64,000 nt of DNA from Blastopirellula marina (GCF_002967715.1 NZ_PUIA01000001.1:32938-96937); one strand, 5' to 3'; numbered from the stretch's first letter, positions 9,167 through 19,233 are shown. Program-made: numbers and translations. The notes: generated from the sequence alone by a model not told the origin.

Positions 9167-10180
9167 ATGAAACATCGTCACGGTTTCACGCTTGTCGAAT
9201 TACTCGTTGTGATCGCCATTATTGGTGTGCTGGTCGGGCTGCTGATGCCGGCTGTGCAGCAGGCACGCGAATCGGCTCGGCGAATACAGTGCACCAATAA
9301 TCTTAAGCAGCTTTCGCTGGCATGTCTTACCTATCACGATACCTATGACTCGTTTCCCCCATCGTGGGACAACGGTGGCCAGTGGTCAGGGTTTGCCCGA
9401 CTTTTGCCATTCATCGAACAAGGCCCGCTGGAGGCAGCCATCGATTGGGGAACCTCTTACACGGCCTATCAATCGAACGGATCGGCCTCGAACGTCTTGA
9501 ACGTGGGTGTTCCTCTGCCGGCGATTGAACTCGACATGCTCAAGTGTCCTTCCGAGGTGAACCTCCGCTCGGTCGACGTCACTGGTGATGGTATTCCAGA
9601 TCACTTCCCGTCGAACTATGCGATGTCGATCGGAACCTTTTTGGTTTATGACGGGTCCCAGTCGGGCGACGGGGCTTTCGGAGCGAATCGCTTTACACGG
9701 ATCGCGGAATTCGCCGACGGTACCAGCAACACAATGGCACTTTCGGAGGTGAACGCGTTTACGCGATTCCACTCATCTTCGGTCTACGACAACTCGACCG
9801 GCATTCCGGCCCTTTCCGCGGTCGCTGGTGAAATCAACAGCAATGTGACCTCGAGCACGGCTCCGGCAGGGCATACGCAATGGGTTAGTGGCAATGTCCA
9901 GCAAACGGGTTATACGGCGTTTTTCACCCCGAATACCATCTTTAACATCGATGGTCGTTTGCAGCCGGCCGACTTTGTGAACAACGCGGAAGGTGCTGGG
10001 GACGTTGATCAGAACCCTTGCATGGCAGCCGTCACGGCTCGTAGCTTCCACCCTGGCGTGGTCAACGTCGCGTTTGTCGACGGTAGCGTGAGCAAGGTTA
10101 CCGAAACGGTTGACCTAAACGTCTACCGCACGATCGCCACTCGATTTGGTGGCGAGGTCTCGCTTCGCAATAAGTTGTAA
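9167..10180 (+). CDS. DUF1559 domain protein with type IV pilin-like N-terminus
   Basis: A 337-residue paralogue of the gene just upstream. Prepilin signal [20 protein letters not shown] at 4-23, the [14 protein letters not shown] stretch, conserved CPSEV and DGTSNTMALSEV blocks, and the H-X9-DG end [14 protein letters not shown]. The C-terminal block (TVDLNVYRTIATRFGGEV) matches its neighbour ([18 protein letters not shown]) closely, showing a recent local duplication relative to the third, more distant DUF1559 protein at 29206-30231. Expected in the inner membrane or exported by a type II/IV pilus-like machine; function unknown. Confidence 0.92.
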   Translation: MKHRHGFTLVELLVVIAIIGVLVGLLMPAVQQARESARRIQCTNNLKQLSLACLTYHDTYDSFPPSWDNGGQWSGFARLLPFIEQGPLEAAIDWGTSYTAYQSNGSASNVLNVGVPLPAIELDMLKCPSEVNLRSVDVTGDGIPDHFPSNYAMSIGTFLVYDGSQSGDGAFGANRFTRIAEFADGTSNTMALSEVNAFTRFHSSSVYDNSTGIPALSAVAGEINSNVTSSTAPAGHTQWVSGNVQQTGYTAFFTPNTIFNIDGRLQPADFVNNAEGAGDVDQNPCMAAVTARSFHPGVVNVAFVDGSVSKVTETVDLNVYRTIATRFGGEVSLRNKL

Positions 10181-10608
10181 TCGCCTGGACGCCTGGTTTG
10201 CGTAGGAACTTCAAAAGGTCGTTTGTACAAATTGCAAACGTTACAAATGGGAACGCTCGCGCTGCTAGCAGAAATTTTGCGAGACAATTTGTAACCCGTT
10301 GAAATCAAACGCTTTGTAGTTTTCGAGGAAAGATTGTTGGCAGGTTTGGCACGCCTGATGCTTTGCTCTAGGACAAGCTCGTACGAAATGTTCCCCCGAA
10401 CGTCATCGTGCAACCTCCAACTTTTCGTTTCGTCCGTCCAACGAAACGAACCCCCGTTAACCAAAACGTCCGTCTCCTGACTCAGGCCGGTTCACCCCGC
10501 AGTGAACCGGCCTTTTTTTATTCTTGGCCCGCGCGTTCAGTTTGCCGTTTTCACCGTGGGAACAGTGGATGCCGGTGAGGCAGAGCCCCTTTTTCGTTAA
10601 GATAGGAA
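10181..10608. other. intergenic region before folC
   Basis: About 430 bp without a convincing gene. At 10219-10300 there are partly self-complementary AT-rich words (GTTTGTACAAATTGCAAACGTTAC, then ACAATTTGTAAC) that could form alternative hairpins. A strong terminator ends the stretch at 10485-10519. A short transcript from this stretch is possible but not demonstrated. Confidence 0.4.
10485..10519 (+). terminator. Rho-independent terminator
   Basis: Eleven-base perfect stem ggccggttcac / gtgaaccggcc, loop cccgca, then seven T. It is 305 bp beyond the second DUF1559 stop, so it either ends a long 3' UTR or a separate small transcript. Confidence 0.85.
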
Positions 10609-12090
10609 GTGACATTCGTTGCCACTACCCGCTTCCGCTCCGAGAAAGTCACCTCGTTGGACGCCAGTCAATCCGTTACCGATTCGCAACAGTACCAGGA
10701 AGCACTGGACTGGTTGTTTCAGCGGATCAATTACGAGCGAACCACCGACATTCCCTACCGGTCGCGGAATTTCAAGCTCGATCGGATGCAGGCCTTCCTG
10801 CAGCGACTGGGGGACCCCCAAAACCAGCTAAAGATCGTGCACGTCGCCGGTACGAAGGGAAAGGGATCGACCTCGGCGTTTCTTTCCAACATTCTGTGGA
10901 AAGCAGGCTACCATGTCGGGCGGTTCACCTCGCCCCACCTAGAGAGGCTTGAAGAACGTTATTGGCTCGACGGAGGGAACTGCACTGCCGAGGACATTAT
11001 CGGGCTGGTGAATGCCGTTCGCCCGGTTGTGGCTCAGATGGACGAGTCCGCCAGCGCCGACGACCGTCTGACTTTCTTTGAGATAACCACGGCGATGGGC
11101 TTTCTGCTGTTTGCCGAGCGAGGCGTGGACTTTGCTGTGATCGAAGTGGGCTTGGGTGGCCGACTCGATTCGACCAACGTGTGCCAACCACTGCTGTGCA
11201 TCATTACCAGTATCAGCCGCGATCATACGGCCCTTTTAGGAAACACTCTCGCAGAGATTGCCGGAGAGAAAGCTGGGATCATCAAGCCAGGCATCCCGGT
11301 CGTCAGTGGTGTGATGGCCGCGGAAGCTCAGCAGGTGATCATCGACGTTTCCCGGCGGAACGATTCGACGCTCGAACAACTCGGCGATCAGTTTACCAGT
11401 GTTCCTTTGCCCGACTCTTGGCAGAAAGCGGAGGCCGCTGGGCTCTTTCAGCAGGCGTTTGAATTCCAGTGGCACGCGAAACCGAAGCAGCAGCTGGCAA
11501 TTGGCGTTAAGGGAGATCACCAGGTTGCCAACGCTGGGCTGGCCATTGCAGCCGTTGAAAAGCTGCGCGAGATGGGGCACGCGATTCCGCCGGAAGCCCT
11601 GCCGACCGGGCTGATCACAACGCAACTGCCAGCACGCATTGAATGTTTATCGGAGCGTCCGGTGGTAATAGTCGATGCGGCTCACAACGATGCTTCAGCT
11701 GCTGCGCTGGTAACGGTTTTGAATAAGCATTTCCCGGATCGACGGCGTCACCTGGTCTTTGCTTCCAGTGGCGATAAGGATCATGCCGCCGTTCTCTCGC
11801 ATTTGCTCGGGGTGTTTCATCAGGCCTGGCTCACTAAATATGGTTTCAGCAGCAGGGCCACCAGTCCCGAACAGCTTCTGAAGGTGATCGAGTCGATCGA
11901 GTGCGATCGCTCGCTGCCGATATATACGGCCGACGAGGCCAAGGTCGCGTTTCATGAAGCGTTGGCAGCGACCGGTAAGGACGATGTGCTGGTCGTCACT
12001 GGTTCGTTCTTTATCGCGGCCGAGTTCAAACGCTTCTGGCGCGAGATGGGTGCCGATACGCAGCCGGCGGCTTCTCCGGCGACGCGGTAG
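10609..12090 (+). CDS. folC: bifunctional folylpolyglutamate / dihydrofolate synthase
   Basis: A 493-residue cytosolic ligase of the Mur superfamily that adds glutamate to dihydropteroate or tetrahydrofolates. It shows the FolC signatures: FKLDRMQAFLQRLGDPQ near 48-64, the P-loop VAGTKGKGSTSAFLSNIL near 79-96, TSPHLERLEERYWLDG, the SISRDHTALLGNTLAEIAGEKAGI block, and VDAAHNDASAAALV. The start is GTG at 10609 with a purine-rich stretch (ataggaa) just before it; an in-frame TTG follows later but gives no better start. The length is slightly over the usual 420-450 because of the N-terminal extension. Its stop at 12090 directly abuts the stop of the convergent cyclase gene. Confidence 0.92.
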   Translation: MTFVATTRFRSEKVTSLDASQSVTDSQQYQEALDWLFQRINYERTTDIPYRSRNFKLDRMQAFLQRLGDPQNQLKIVHVAGTKGKGSTSAFLSNILWKAGYHVGRFTSPHLERLEERYWLDGGNCTAEDIIGLVNAVRPVVAQMDESASADDRLTFFEITTAMGFLLFAERGVDFAVIEVGLGGRLDSTNVCQPLLCIITSISRDHTALLGNTLAEIAGEKAGIIKPGIPVVSGVMAAEAQQVIIDVSRRNDSTLEQLGDQFTSVPLPDSWQKAEAAGLFQQAFEFQWHAKPKQQLAIGVKGDHQVANAGLAIAAVEKLREMGHAIPPEALPTGLITTQLPARIECLSERPVVIVDAAHNDASAAALVTVLNKHFPDRRRHLVFASSGDKDHAAVLSHLLGVFHQAWLTKYGFSSRATSPEQLLKVIESIECDRSLPIYTADEAKVAFHEALAATGKDDVLVVTGSFFIAAEFKRFWREMGADTQPAASPATR

Positions 12091-13833
12091 CTACTTGGTG
12101 TGTCGCTCGATGGTGCCGCTCCAATCAGCAGGGCATTGATTCTCGTAGCTCTGCATAAACTGCAGCAGAAGGTTGCGCGGACCGAACTGCATAGGCAGCG
12201 ACTCAAGCGTCGAGATCGCCCGCGGCCAGTTGCCTTCCTCGAACGAGATCAGCCCCTGCGAAAAATTCGGCAACCAGGGGAGTTCGCCGGAATTGATCGT
12301 GAAGATCTGCGTCGTTTGCCGCAGCCCCGACAGCCGAAAGCTTCCCAGGCGTAAGAACGTATTCGGGGGCATCGACGGATGGCTTTGCAGTTGGACGGCG
12401 GCCTGTTCATCCAGCAGAAGGGGAATGCCCAGCGGTTTGGTCATGCCTTCGATTCGCGAAGCCAAATTGACGGGAGGACCAAAGGCGGTCACTTTGACCT
12501 GGTCGCGGCTACCGATCATGCCGGCAACCGCTTGCCCGGCGGCAATACCAATGCCGGCTTGGGCTGGTGTATCGCTGCAAAGGAACTCGGTCCCGGCGAG
12601 CGCTTGCACAATCTCCCAGGCAGCTTGAATGCAGCCTAGCGGGTTCTCGGATGTCGCAATGGGCCAGCCCCAGAAGCCCATGACCGCGTCCCCATGGAAA
12701 TCGCCGATAACTCCCTGCTGGGCCAGGATTGCCGAAGTAATGATCGAAAGGGTTTCGCTGGTCTGATGCAGGTAAGGAATCAGGCGATCGATGTTCTCTT
12801 CCGTGGCGGTCGAGAAACCCCGCAGGTCGCAAAACAGGACCATCAAGCCAGCTTCTCGCGGAGCCAGGTAACTTTCAATGTCGGTCGAAACCTGATCCAA
12901 GAGACCCGGCGTGAAGAACTGGTTCAACTGCGATTGCCGGCGTTCGAGGGCCATGTTGCGCGAGAGATTAGCGAACGTCGAACCGACCAGTTCCGCAAAC
13001 TTGATGTCGTCTTGCAGGATCTCGACCTCGGATAGATTGCCTTCGAGCCGTGCTCGCCTGCCGGAAATGTACAGCGCGGCCGCTTGATGCAGCTTGATTT
13101 CCAAGGGAATGCACATCGCCCAATCATGCCCGGCGATTTGCGTGAATTCAGCATCAGCCGGGTCGGGTTCGTTGGGCCAGACATGCAAGACACACATCTG
13201 AGAACCGATCGCGTTCTCGATCAGGCTTTGGCTCGAACCCCCCGGCGTCGATACGCCGTCGCGACTGTCCCAGGCAATCGGGGAGAAGCTATGAGGCTCG
13301 TCTTTGGTGGTCTGTTCCAGAAGCTGAACATCGGTGGCGTGCGGAATGCCATGTAAAAGCTGCTGTAGTGTGATCGTGATGAGCTGTTCGTGGTCGGTCG
13401 AAGCGGTCATCTTCGAGACCAAATCGGTCAGCATCTCGATCCGGCCCGGCGTTTTGCGAAAAGAGGTTCGGCGGATCTCTTCGGGGCGGATGGTGACTTC
13501 GGTGCGGGGGCTGCGATGCGGCAACGGCATCGTCGGCTCGGAATCTTCCAGAAGAAACTCGGTGTGCCCAATGACGAAATGCTCGCCTGGGTCGAGCATG
13601 AACGAGATACGCGGCCGCGAATCATAAAAGATCGGGTTGCCAGCTTCTTCGAACTTCCGGATCTCCAACTGCACGCCGTTCCAGTTCAGTTGGGCATGCT
13701 TCGACGAGACCTGCTTGTCCCACGAGATGGGATAGGACGGTGTCGAACGCCCCAGGACAAACGGCTGATTGGGAACCAGCCGTCGTCGCCAACGCTGCGA
13801 GGAAAGCGTATCTCGGGCGAACAATTCAGCCAT
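12091..13833 (-). CDS. FHA domain - class III adenylate/guanylate cyclase
   Basis: A 580-residue soluble protein. Residues about 20-95 look like an FHA phosphothreonine-binding domain: LGRS in the first loop and SSKHAQL in the second. A GAF-like middle part (about 130-300) follows. Residues about 325-490 form a class III nucleotide cyclase domain: the metal-binding [35 protein letters not shown], and [14 protein letters not shown] with the Asn/Arg transition-state pair. Both metal Asp residues are present, so it should be active; ATP versus GTP choice is not resolved. The C-terminal 80 residues carry a small all-alpha tail. It is 13 bp downstream of the kinase gene, so it is likely co-transcribed and may read its phosphorylation. 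Confidence 0.88.
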   Translation of the reverse strand: MAELFARDTLSSQRWRRRLVPNQPFVLGRSTPSYPISWDKQVSSKHAQLNWNGVQLEIRKFEEAGNPIFYDSRPRISFMLDPGEHFVIGHTEFLLEDSEPTMPLPHRSPRTEVTIRPEEIRRTSFRKTPGRIEMLTDLVSKMTASTDHEQLITITLQQLLHGIPHATDVQLLEQTTKDEPHSFSPIAWDSRDGVSTPGGSSQSLIENAIGSQMCVLHVWPNEPDPADAEFTQIAGHDWAMCIPLEIKLHQAAALYISGRRARLEGNLSEVEILQDDIKFAELVGSTFANLSRNMALERRQSQLNQFFTPGLLDQVSTDIESYLAPREAGLMVLFCDLRGFSTATEENIDRLIPYLHQTSETLSIITSAILAQQGVIGDFHGDAVMGFWGWPIATSENPLGCIQAAWEIVQALAGTEFLCSDTPAQAGIGIAAGQAVAGMIGSRDQVKVTAFGPPVNLASRIEGMTKPLGIPLLLDEQAAVQLQSHPSMPPNTFLRLGSFRLSGLRQTTQIFTINSGELPWLPNFSQGLISFEEGNWPRAISTLESLPMQFGPRNLLLQFMQSYENQCPADWSGTIERHTK

Positions 13834-13846
13834 TCTGGCCCCTGGA

Positions 13847-16048
13847 TTATGGTTTCTTGCCTGTCTTGGCCGGCGCGATAATCGTCGTCAATTCATGGGG
13901 TGGAATGACACTGCTTGTATCGCCGATGGCCATGGCTCCGACTTTCACGCGACGCAGAGCCCTTACCACAAAATACCATAGCGTCAGAATGACGAGAATA
14001 ATCAAGCTGGCCGCCAGGATGGCCTGTCGCGAAAGCTGATCGCCCAGTTCGTAGATCGGTTTCACGGCAAACCGGTGGTCTTCCTGCACCACCACGACCA
14101 GGCCGGTGGAACCGGGGTCTTGCTCGGTTTGTTGCGTTCGATGAGGCAGCGAGACACGCTTAGCAGCGAAGATCCACGACTTGTCATACTCTTTGCCGAG
14201 GTTGTCGCGACCAATCGGATCTTGGCCAACGACCGGAATTCCGGCTTCGAACTTGCCAAGCTTAACGCGGTACTTGTCCTCTTCCGAAAAGCGGATCGGG
14301 ACGATTTCGCCTTGTTCGAGCAACTTGTCAAAGAGGGGGTGCTGCAGGATGACTCCTTGGGTGGGGGCGTCGCGTCCGTCGACCAAAACGGCAAACTGAT
14401 GTTCGGCCGGTTCCAGGCTCGTGAACTTCCCAACGTCGATCGACATCGCCACGATCCCCACGATCTTGCCATTGGTACGCAGGGGAGTCGACATGGCGAC
14501 CTTCCACGTCCCCGACGCGGTACTGAGGAACACGGCCGAAAGGTGCGTATCGTGGATCGGCTCTGGCGTAGGGTCTGTCGGCGCGAGATCGGCACTGCCC
14601 CCGTGGAAATACGTTCGATAGCCGAAATAACCACCAATGGGCGACACGGACGGATCGACGTCGAACGACGAGGCGATATGAAATCCTTGGGCATCGGTCA
14701 CGAACCAACTGGCCGTGTTCTTTTGCGAAGGAAGCTCGAACTGGGCGCGGATTCGCTTCTGCAACGCTTGCCGCTTGGGGTGTTCTTGAAACGCAATGCG
14801 TTCGGGGGTCTGATTTGCCCCGGTGGCCCGCTCTTCGTGTAGCTTTTCCAGTAGCTTGCTCAGGTCTGGATCGTAAACGGTATTGAGATAGAGGTCGACG
14901 AATTCGGGGTCCGTTGCAAGACGTTCCACCTCTTTGAAGCGATCTTCGATCGCGTTGGAGACGTTCGTGGCGGCTAACTCGGCCGCGAAACGATTGCTTT
15001 CGTACGTCTTGGCAATCATGGCGTTTTCGCTGGTACGCATGACAGCCTTGTAGTTCTGCCAGCCGAAGAACAGGCCAATGGTCAGCAGGATGGCCGGCCC
15101 CAAGATCCCCAGCAGGATAAGTGGGCGGCGGTAACGATTGCGCTCTCGCTCGTTCAACGCATCGAAGATTTCCTGAACATTGCGATATCGTTCGCGTGGA
15201 TTGACCGCAATGGCCCGGTCGATGAGATGGACCAGTTCGCGATCGATACCGCGGATCTTCTTGTGTGCCTCTGGCGGAGGGGAAATCGCAATGACCCGGC
15301 GGTATTTTTCCAGGCGATCGCGTAGCCCTGATGTCGAGTCTATTTCTCCAACACTGGAAGAAGAGCGAAACGGAGGCTCGCCAACCAGCATCGTATAGAG
15401 CAGGGCCCCTAATGCATACACATCCCAGCGTACGTCGGGCGAGGCCTCGATATCGGCTTGTTCCGGGGCCATGAAGAACAAGGTTCCCAGAGCCGGTCGC
15501 TGGTCGTTAGAGAGCCGCGATTGGCCGAAATCGGCGATACGTGCCTTTCCGTCCTGGTCCAATAGGATATTGGCCGGCTTCAGATCACAATGGAAAATGC
15601 CTTTCCCGTGAGCATGCAACAGACCAATGACGACGTCTTTGAACGTTTGAATCGCGGCCTCGATTTCCATGGCTCCCCCTCGACGCAGGAGATCTTCCAG
15701 CGAACCATTGGGAAGGTATTCCATGACATAATAGGGAGGTTCCGCGTTCCAGCCCACTTCCAGTAACTGGACGACGTAGCGATCGGCCGACAGGAAGACG
15801 AGTTTCTCGACTTCCGACGCAATCAAGCTTTCGTCCAGGGCCCCACGGTGGTGGTAGATTTTGATGGCGACCCGGCGACCGGTGTTCTGGTCGGTGGCGA
15901 CCCAGACCTCGCCGTAAGCTCCGCGCCCCAACAACGAATCCAGATCGTAGCCAGGTATCTCACAAGGGGGGCGACCCTTGGGGCGGCTGAGATGTTTCGC
16001 CGCACTTAGTTGCCCCGGAGTTTGTTTTTGCGTTTCGTCGAGGCTCAT
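13847..16048 (-). CDS. membrane Ser/Thr protein kinase with extracytoplasmic Cache-like sensor
   Basis: From the ATG at 16048 the product has 733 residues; the frame is open to 16114 with further ATGs, and no strong ribosome site decides. The kinase domain covers about 30-300: LLGRGAYGEVWVA, AIKIYH, FHCDLKPANILLD, ADFGQSR, and APEQADIEASPDVRWDVYAL. A transmembrane helix near 310-330 (LILLGILGPAILLTIGLFF) leads to a sensor of about 330 residues resembling dCache/PAS-type ligand domains (ASWFVTDAQGFHIASSF, PLRTNGKIVGIVAMSIDVG), and a second helix near 672-693 returns to the cytoplasm. The layout is kinase inside and sensor outside, with a short cytoplasmic tail. It is the first gene of a pair with the FHA-cyclase. 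Confidence 0.88.
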   Translation of the reverse strand: MSLDETQKQTPGQLSAAKHLSRPKGRPPCEIPGYDLDSLLGRGAYGEVWVATDQNTGRRVAIKIYHHRGALDESLIASEVEKLVFLSADRYVVQLLEVGWNAEPPYYVMEYLPNGSLEDLLRRGGAMEIEAAIQTFKDVVIGLLHAHGKGIFHCDLKPANILLDQDGKARIADFGQSRLSNDQRPALGTLFFMAPEQADIEASPDVRWDVYALGALLYTMLVGEPPFRSSSSVGEIDSTSGLRDRLEKYRRVIAISPPPEAHKKIRGIDRELVHLIDRAIAVNPRERYRNVQEIFDALNERERNRYRRPLILLGILGPAILLTIGLFFGWQNYKAVMRTSENAMIAKTYESNRFAAELAATNVSNAIEDRFKEVERLATDPEFVDLYLNTVYDPDLSKLLEKLHEERATGANQTPERIAFQEHPKRQALQKRIRAQFELPSQKNTASWFVTDAQGFHIASSFDVDPSVSPIGGYFGYRTYFHGGSADLAPTDPTPEPIHDTHLSAVFLSTASGTWKVAMSTPLRTNGKIVGIVAMSIDVGKFTSLEPAEHQFAVLVDGRDAPTQGVILQHPLFDKLLEQGEIVPIRFSEEDKYRVKLGKFEAGIPVVGQDPIGRDNLGKEYDKSWIFAAKRVSLPHRTQQTEQDPGSTGLVVVVQEDHRFAVKPIYELGDQLSRQAILAASLIILVILTLWYFVVRALRRVKVGAMAIGDTSSVIPPHELTTIIAPAKTGKKP

Positions 16049-16210
16049 AACATCGCAAGAGTTCGAAGATTGGGTAGATCGCCACATTTTACGGCCATTT
16101 TGCTTGAGTACCAATCACTACAAGTCCGCCCTTGCTGCTAGACAACAGAAAATGCCTTGCTAGGGTTATCCCTGGCTGGCAAAAAAAGTTGACAACGAAA
16201 GGAAAGTTTC

Positions 16211-17434
16211 ATGCTTTGTCCCCCTCGTCGCCTGCGATCGCTGTGGTGTTTGCTGGTTGTTATTGCCAGCGGTGCGAGCGTCGCTTACGGCCAGAACGAT
16301 GAGACCGACCCACCGCTGGATGGCGAAAATGGACGTCCGTTGGCCATTGGCGAGTTTCGCCCCGAGGCGATGCTGAAGGTCCGCCAGACGAATCTGACGC
16401 GAGCCAAGTTCCCCGTTGTCGACGATCACACCCACTTCCGCTATCGCTTGAAACACTCGCCTGAACAACTAGACGATTTCGTCGGGGTGATGGATCGCAA
16501 CAATATCGCGTTATGTGTTAGTCTCGATGGAAAGCTGGGGGACGACTTCGACGCTCATGCCAAATACCTGTGGACCAAGTATCCCGATCGGTTTCTGATT
16601 TACGCGAATATCGACTGGCAAGGGGATGGAGACGCTGAGAAGCCTGAGACATGGGCCTGTCAGCGTCCCGAGTTTGGTCGGCGAATGGCCCTGGAACTGG
16701 CTGAAGTGAAGAAGAAAGGGGCCAGCGGGCTCAAGCTTTTCAAGCAGTTTGGGCTGGGATACAAGGATGCCGACGGATCGCTGTTGAAGATTGATGATCC
16801 TCGCTGGGACCCCATCTGGAAAGCCTGCGGCGAGTTGGGGCTGCCGGTGATCATTCATACGGCCGATCCCGAGGCCTTCTTCCGCCCGATCGACAAAACG
16901 AACGAACGCTGGGAAGAGTTATCGCGACATCCCGACTGGAGTTTCTACGGCGATAAGTTCCCGTCGCGGGAAGAACTGCTGGCGGCACGCAATCGGGTGA
17001 TCGAGCGTCACCCCGAGACAATCTTCATTGGAGCCCACATGGCAAACGACTCGGAAGACCTGGCCATCGTGGCCCAGTGGCTCGAGAAATACCCGAATCT
17101 TTACGTCGAACCAGCATCGCGCATATCGGAACTGGGACGCCAGCCATACACGTCGCGTGATTTCGTGATGAAGTACCAGGATCGGATACTGTTCGGTACC
17201 GATGGTCCCTGGCCGGAAGAACGCCTGCACTACTACTGGCGGTTCTTCGAGACCTTCGACGAATATTTCTCCTACTCCGAGAAAGTCCCGCCACCGCAAG
17301 GGCTGTGGTACATCTACGGCATAGGATTGCCGGATGATGTTTTGAAGAAGATCTACCACGAAAACGCCGCGCGGATTATCCCCGGGGTCGATGTGAAGTT
17401 GAAGAAGTACGTCGTCTTTCACACCGAAGAGTAA
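16211..17434 (+). CDS. secreted amidohydrolase-2-type metal-dependent hydrolase
   Basis: A 407-residue protein with an N-terminal signal peptide (about 1-27, ending at SVAYGQ). The TIM-barrel amidohydrolase motifs are present: DDHTHF near 70-75 as the HxH metal site, KLFKQFGLGYKD, LPVIIHTADP with the third His, FIGAHMAN, and LFGTDGPWPEE with the catalytic Asp. The length fits the amidohydrolase 2 family (decarboxylase or lactonase relatives). A purine-rich gaaaggaaag lies just before the ATG. It is divergent from the kinase. The substrate is unknown. Confidence 0.85.
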   Translation: MLCPPRRLRSLWCLLVVIASGASVAYGQNDETDPPLDGENGRPLAIGEFRPEAMLKVRQTNLTRAKFPVVDDHTHFRYRLKHSPEQLDDFVGVMDRNNIALCVSLDGKLGDDFDAHAKYLWTKYPDRFLIYANIDWQGDGDAEKPETWACQRPEFGRRMALELAEVKKKGASGLKLFKQFGLGYKDADGSLLKIDDPRWDPIWKACGELGLPVIIHTADPEAFFRPIDKTNERWEELSRHPDWSFYGDKFPSREELLAARNRVIERHPETIFIGAHMANDSEDLAIVAQWLEKYPNLYVEPASRISELGRQPYTSRDFVMKYQDRILFGTDGPWPEERLHYYWRFFETFDEYFSYSEKVPPPQGLWYIYGIGLPDDVLKKIYHENAARIIPGVDVKLKKYVVFHTEE

Positions 17435-17615
17435 GGGGCAGATGCGAACGGAATGGTATGCGATTCGTAGTACCTAAAAGGAGCCAGGCCCACTCAATCG
17501 TGGCAAATCGAGGTTTGTCCTTTGTTGCCGCTACGATACATTGGGCGAACCCAGGCTGTCGCCTCACTGCTACCAATGCTAGCGGCAGTTCATGTTCACG
17601 GAGGAGAATTCAAAA

Positions 17616-18719
17616 ATGACCAGGCACACATCTGTTGCTCTTGCTGCAATCACCCTTTCGCTGCTTACCGTGCATAGTGCCCTTGCTCAGCAAGGTCGCG
17701 AAGACATGATCGTTCAGCAGGCCACCGGCGTCCTGAACGAAATCATGGCGATCCCCGCTAGTGGGATTCCACAGTCGATGCTCGCCAAGGCAGAAGGGGT
17801 GGTCGTCATCCCAAATATGATCAAAGGGGGCTTCGTCGTTGGCGTGCGTCATGGTCGTGGCGTGGTGATGATTCGCGACGAGAATCGAGCCTGGCAGCCA
17901 CCTCAGTTCGTCACCATGACCGGTGGTAGCGTGGGCTGGCAAGCCGGTATTCAAGCTACCGACGTGGTCTTGGTCTTCATGACCCGTAACAGCATTCAGG
18001 GCTTGCTCAACGGTAAGTTCACCATTGGTGTCGATGCGGCCGCTTCCGCAGGGCCCGTGGGGCGAAATGCTTCGGCAGGGACCGATTTATCCCTGAAGAG
18101 CGAGATCTATTCGTACAGCCGCAGCCGAGGATTGTTCGTCGGGGCTTCGGTCGATGGCAGTTCGCTGCAGATCGATCCAGGGGCCAATCGAAACTACTAC
18201 GCCAGCACCGGTTTAACACCAACCGGGCAGCCAGCGACCAACACGCCGGTACTGCCGGCTTCGGCGGCCGAACTGCTGACCACGCTGACAAAGTACTCCG
18301 ACAACGTTTTGGTCGAACCAGCACAAGTCGGTGCCTATGAAGTCCCCCAGCAAACGGTCGAACTGACTCCGGCTATACCGCCGCAAAACAGTATCAGCGT
18401 CGATCAGTTGCGGATGGAGTTAGCCGCCGCCTCGAATCGCCTGGGGAGCATGCTCGACGACCAGTGGAAAGCATATCTCGGCTTACCTAAGCAGATCTAC
18501 GAACAAGGTCCGCACCCTAATCCCCAGATCCTACAGGCCTGCATTGCCCGCTACGACCAGGTTGCCGGCAACGCCAATTATGCCCCGCTTACGCAGCGAC
18601 CGGACTTCCAGCATGTACATGGACTGTTGATCACCTACACTGATGCCCTGGCGGCGATGGCGGCTGAAAACGGGGCGATTAAGCTGCCTCCACCGCCGAT
18701 GCAGATCCCGGCCCAGTAG
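17616..18719 (+). CDS. secreted SYLF (Ysc84-like) lipid-binding domain protein
   Basis: A 367-residue exported protein with a signal peptide ending near ALAQ (24-25). The SYLF domain spans about 30-205 and has its hallmarks: MLAKAEGVVVIPNMIKGGFV, GRGVVMIRD, TGGSVGWQAGIQATDVVLVF, and SEIYSYSRSRGLFVGASVDG. The family binds phosphoinositide-like lipids in eukaryotes; bacterial roles are unclear. The C-terminal 150 residues are Pro/Gln/Ala-rich and unassigned. The start at 17616 is preferred over 17592 because GGAGGAG lies at 17600-17606, nine bases before it. Confidence 0.9.
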   Translation: MTRHTSVALAAITLSLLTVHSALAQQGREDMIVQQATGVLNEIMAIPASGIPQSMLAKAEGVVVIPNMIKGGFVVGVRHGRGVVMIRDENRAWQPPQFVTMTGGSVGWQAGIQATDVVLVFMTRNSIQGLLNGKFTIGVDAAASAGPVGRNASAGTDLSLKSEIYSYSRSRGLFVGASVDGSSLQIDPGANRNYYASTGLTPTGQPATNTPVLPASAAELLTTLTKYSDNVLVEPAQVGAYEVPQQTVELTPAIPPQNSISVDQLRMELAAASNRLGSMLDDQWKAYLGLPKQIYEQGPHPNPQILQACIARYDQVAGNANYAPLTQRPDFQHVHGLLITYTDALAAMAAENGAIKLPPPPMQIPAQ

Positions 18720-18757
18720 TGGCATATTCAAAAGATCATCCGACTAATGTCGAAGGG

Positions 18758-18787
18758 AGGTCCGTGCTGCGGACCTTCTTTTTTTTT
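18758..18787 (+). terminator. Rho-independent terminator
   Basis: Seven-base stem aggtccg / cggacct with loop tgctg, followed by tc and nine T. It lies about 40 bp after the SYLF stop and between convergent genes. Confidence 0.8.
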
Positions 18788-18807
18788 GTGCCGTAAGTGG
18801 CCAGAAG

Positions 18808-19233
18808 CTAACTTCGCTCTCCCTGTATGGTTAGCACCAATCGACGGCCGCTGGCGTGGCTGCGGTGTTCGCACAGATAGATGCCTTGCCAGATACCCAG
18901 GTTCAGTTTTCCGTCGGTGATGGGAATGCTGAGGCTACTACCGATCATGGCCGCTTTGATGTGGGCAGGCATGTCATCGGGGCCTTCCAGCGTGTGGACG
19001 TAGGGGAAGTCTTCGTGAACGATCTTCGAGAAGGCCATCTCCAGGTCAATGCGTACGTCTGGGTCGGCATTCTCGTTGATACCCAGACTGGCCGACGTGT
19101 GCTGAATGAAGACATTCAGCAAGCCTACCGAGAATTCACGCAGTTCCGGCAGTTCGGCAAGGATCTCTCTGGTCACCAGGTGGAAGCCGCGCGAGCGAGC
19201 TCGGAGTGTGATTTCTTTTTGAATCCAGGTCAT
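18808..19233 (-). CDS. YjbQ family protein (secondary thiamine-phosphate synthase-like)
   Basis: A 141-residue cytosolic protein of the UPF0047/YjbQ family. The conserved core is seen: GLLNVFIQHTSASLGINENADPDV near 38-61, HEDFPYVHTLEGPDDMPAHIKA, and GIWQGIYLCEHRSHASGRRL near the end. Family members have weak thiamine-phosphate synthase activity in vitro but the physiological role is unsettled. The frame continues upstream to 19350, but the family start corresponds to MTWIQKEI at 19233. Confidence 0.93.
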   Translation of the reverse strand: MTWIQKEITLRARSRGFHLVTREILAELPELREFSVGLLNVFIQHTSASLGINENADPDVRIDLEMAFSKIVHEDFPYVHTLEGPDDMPAHIKAAMIGSSLSIPITDGKLNLGIWQGIYLCEHRSHASGRRLVLTIQGERS

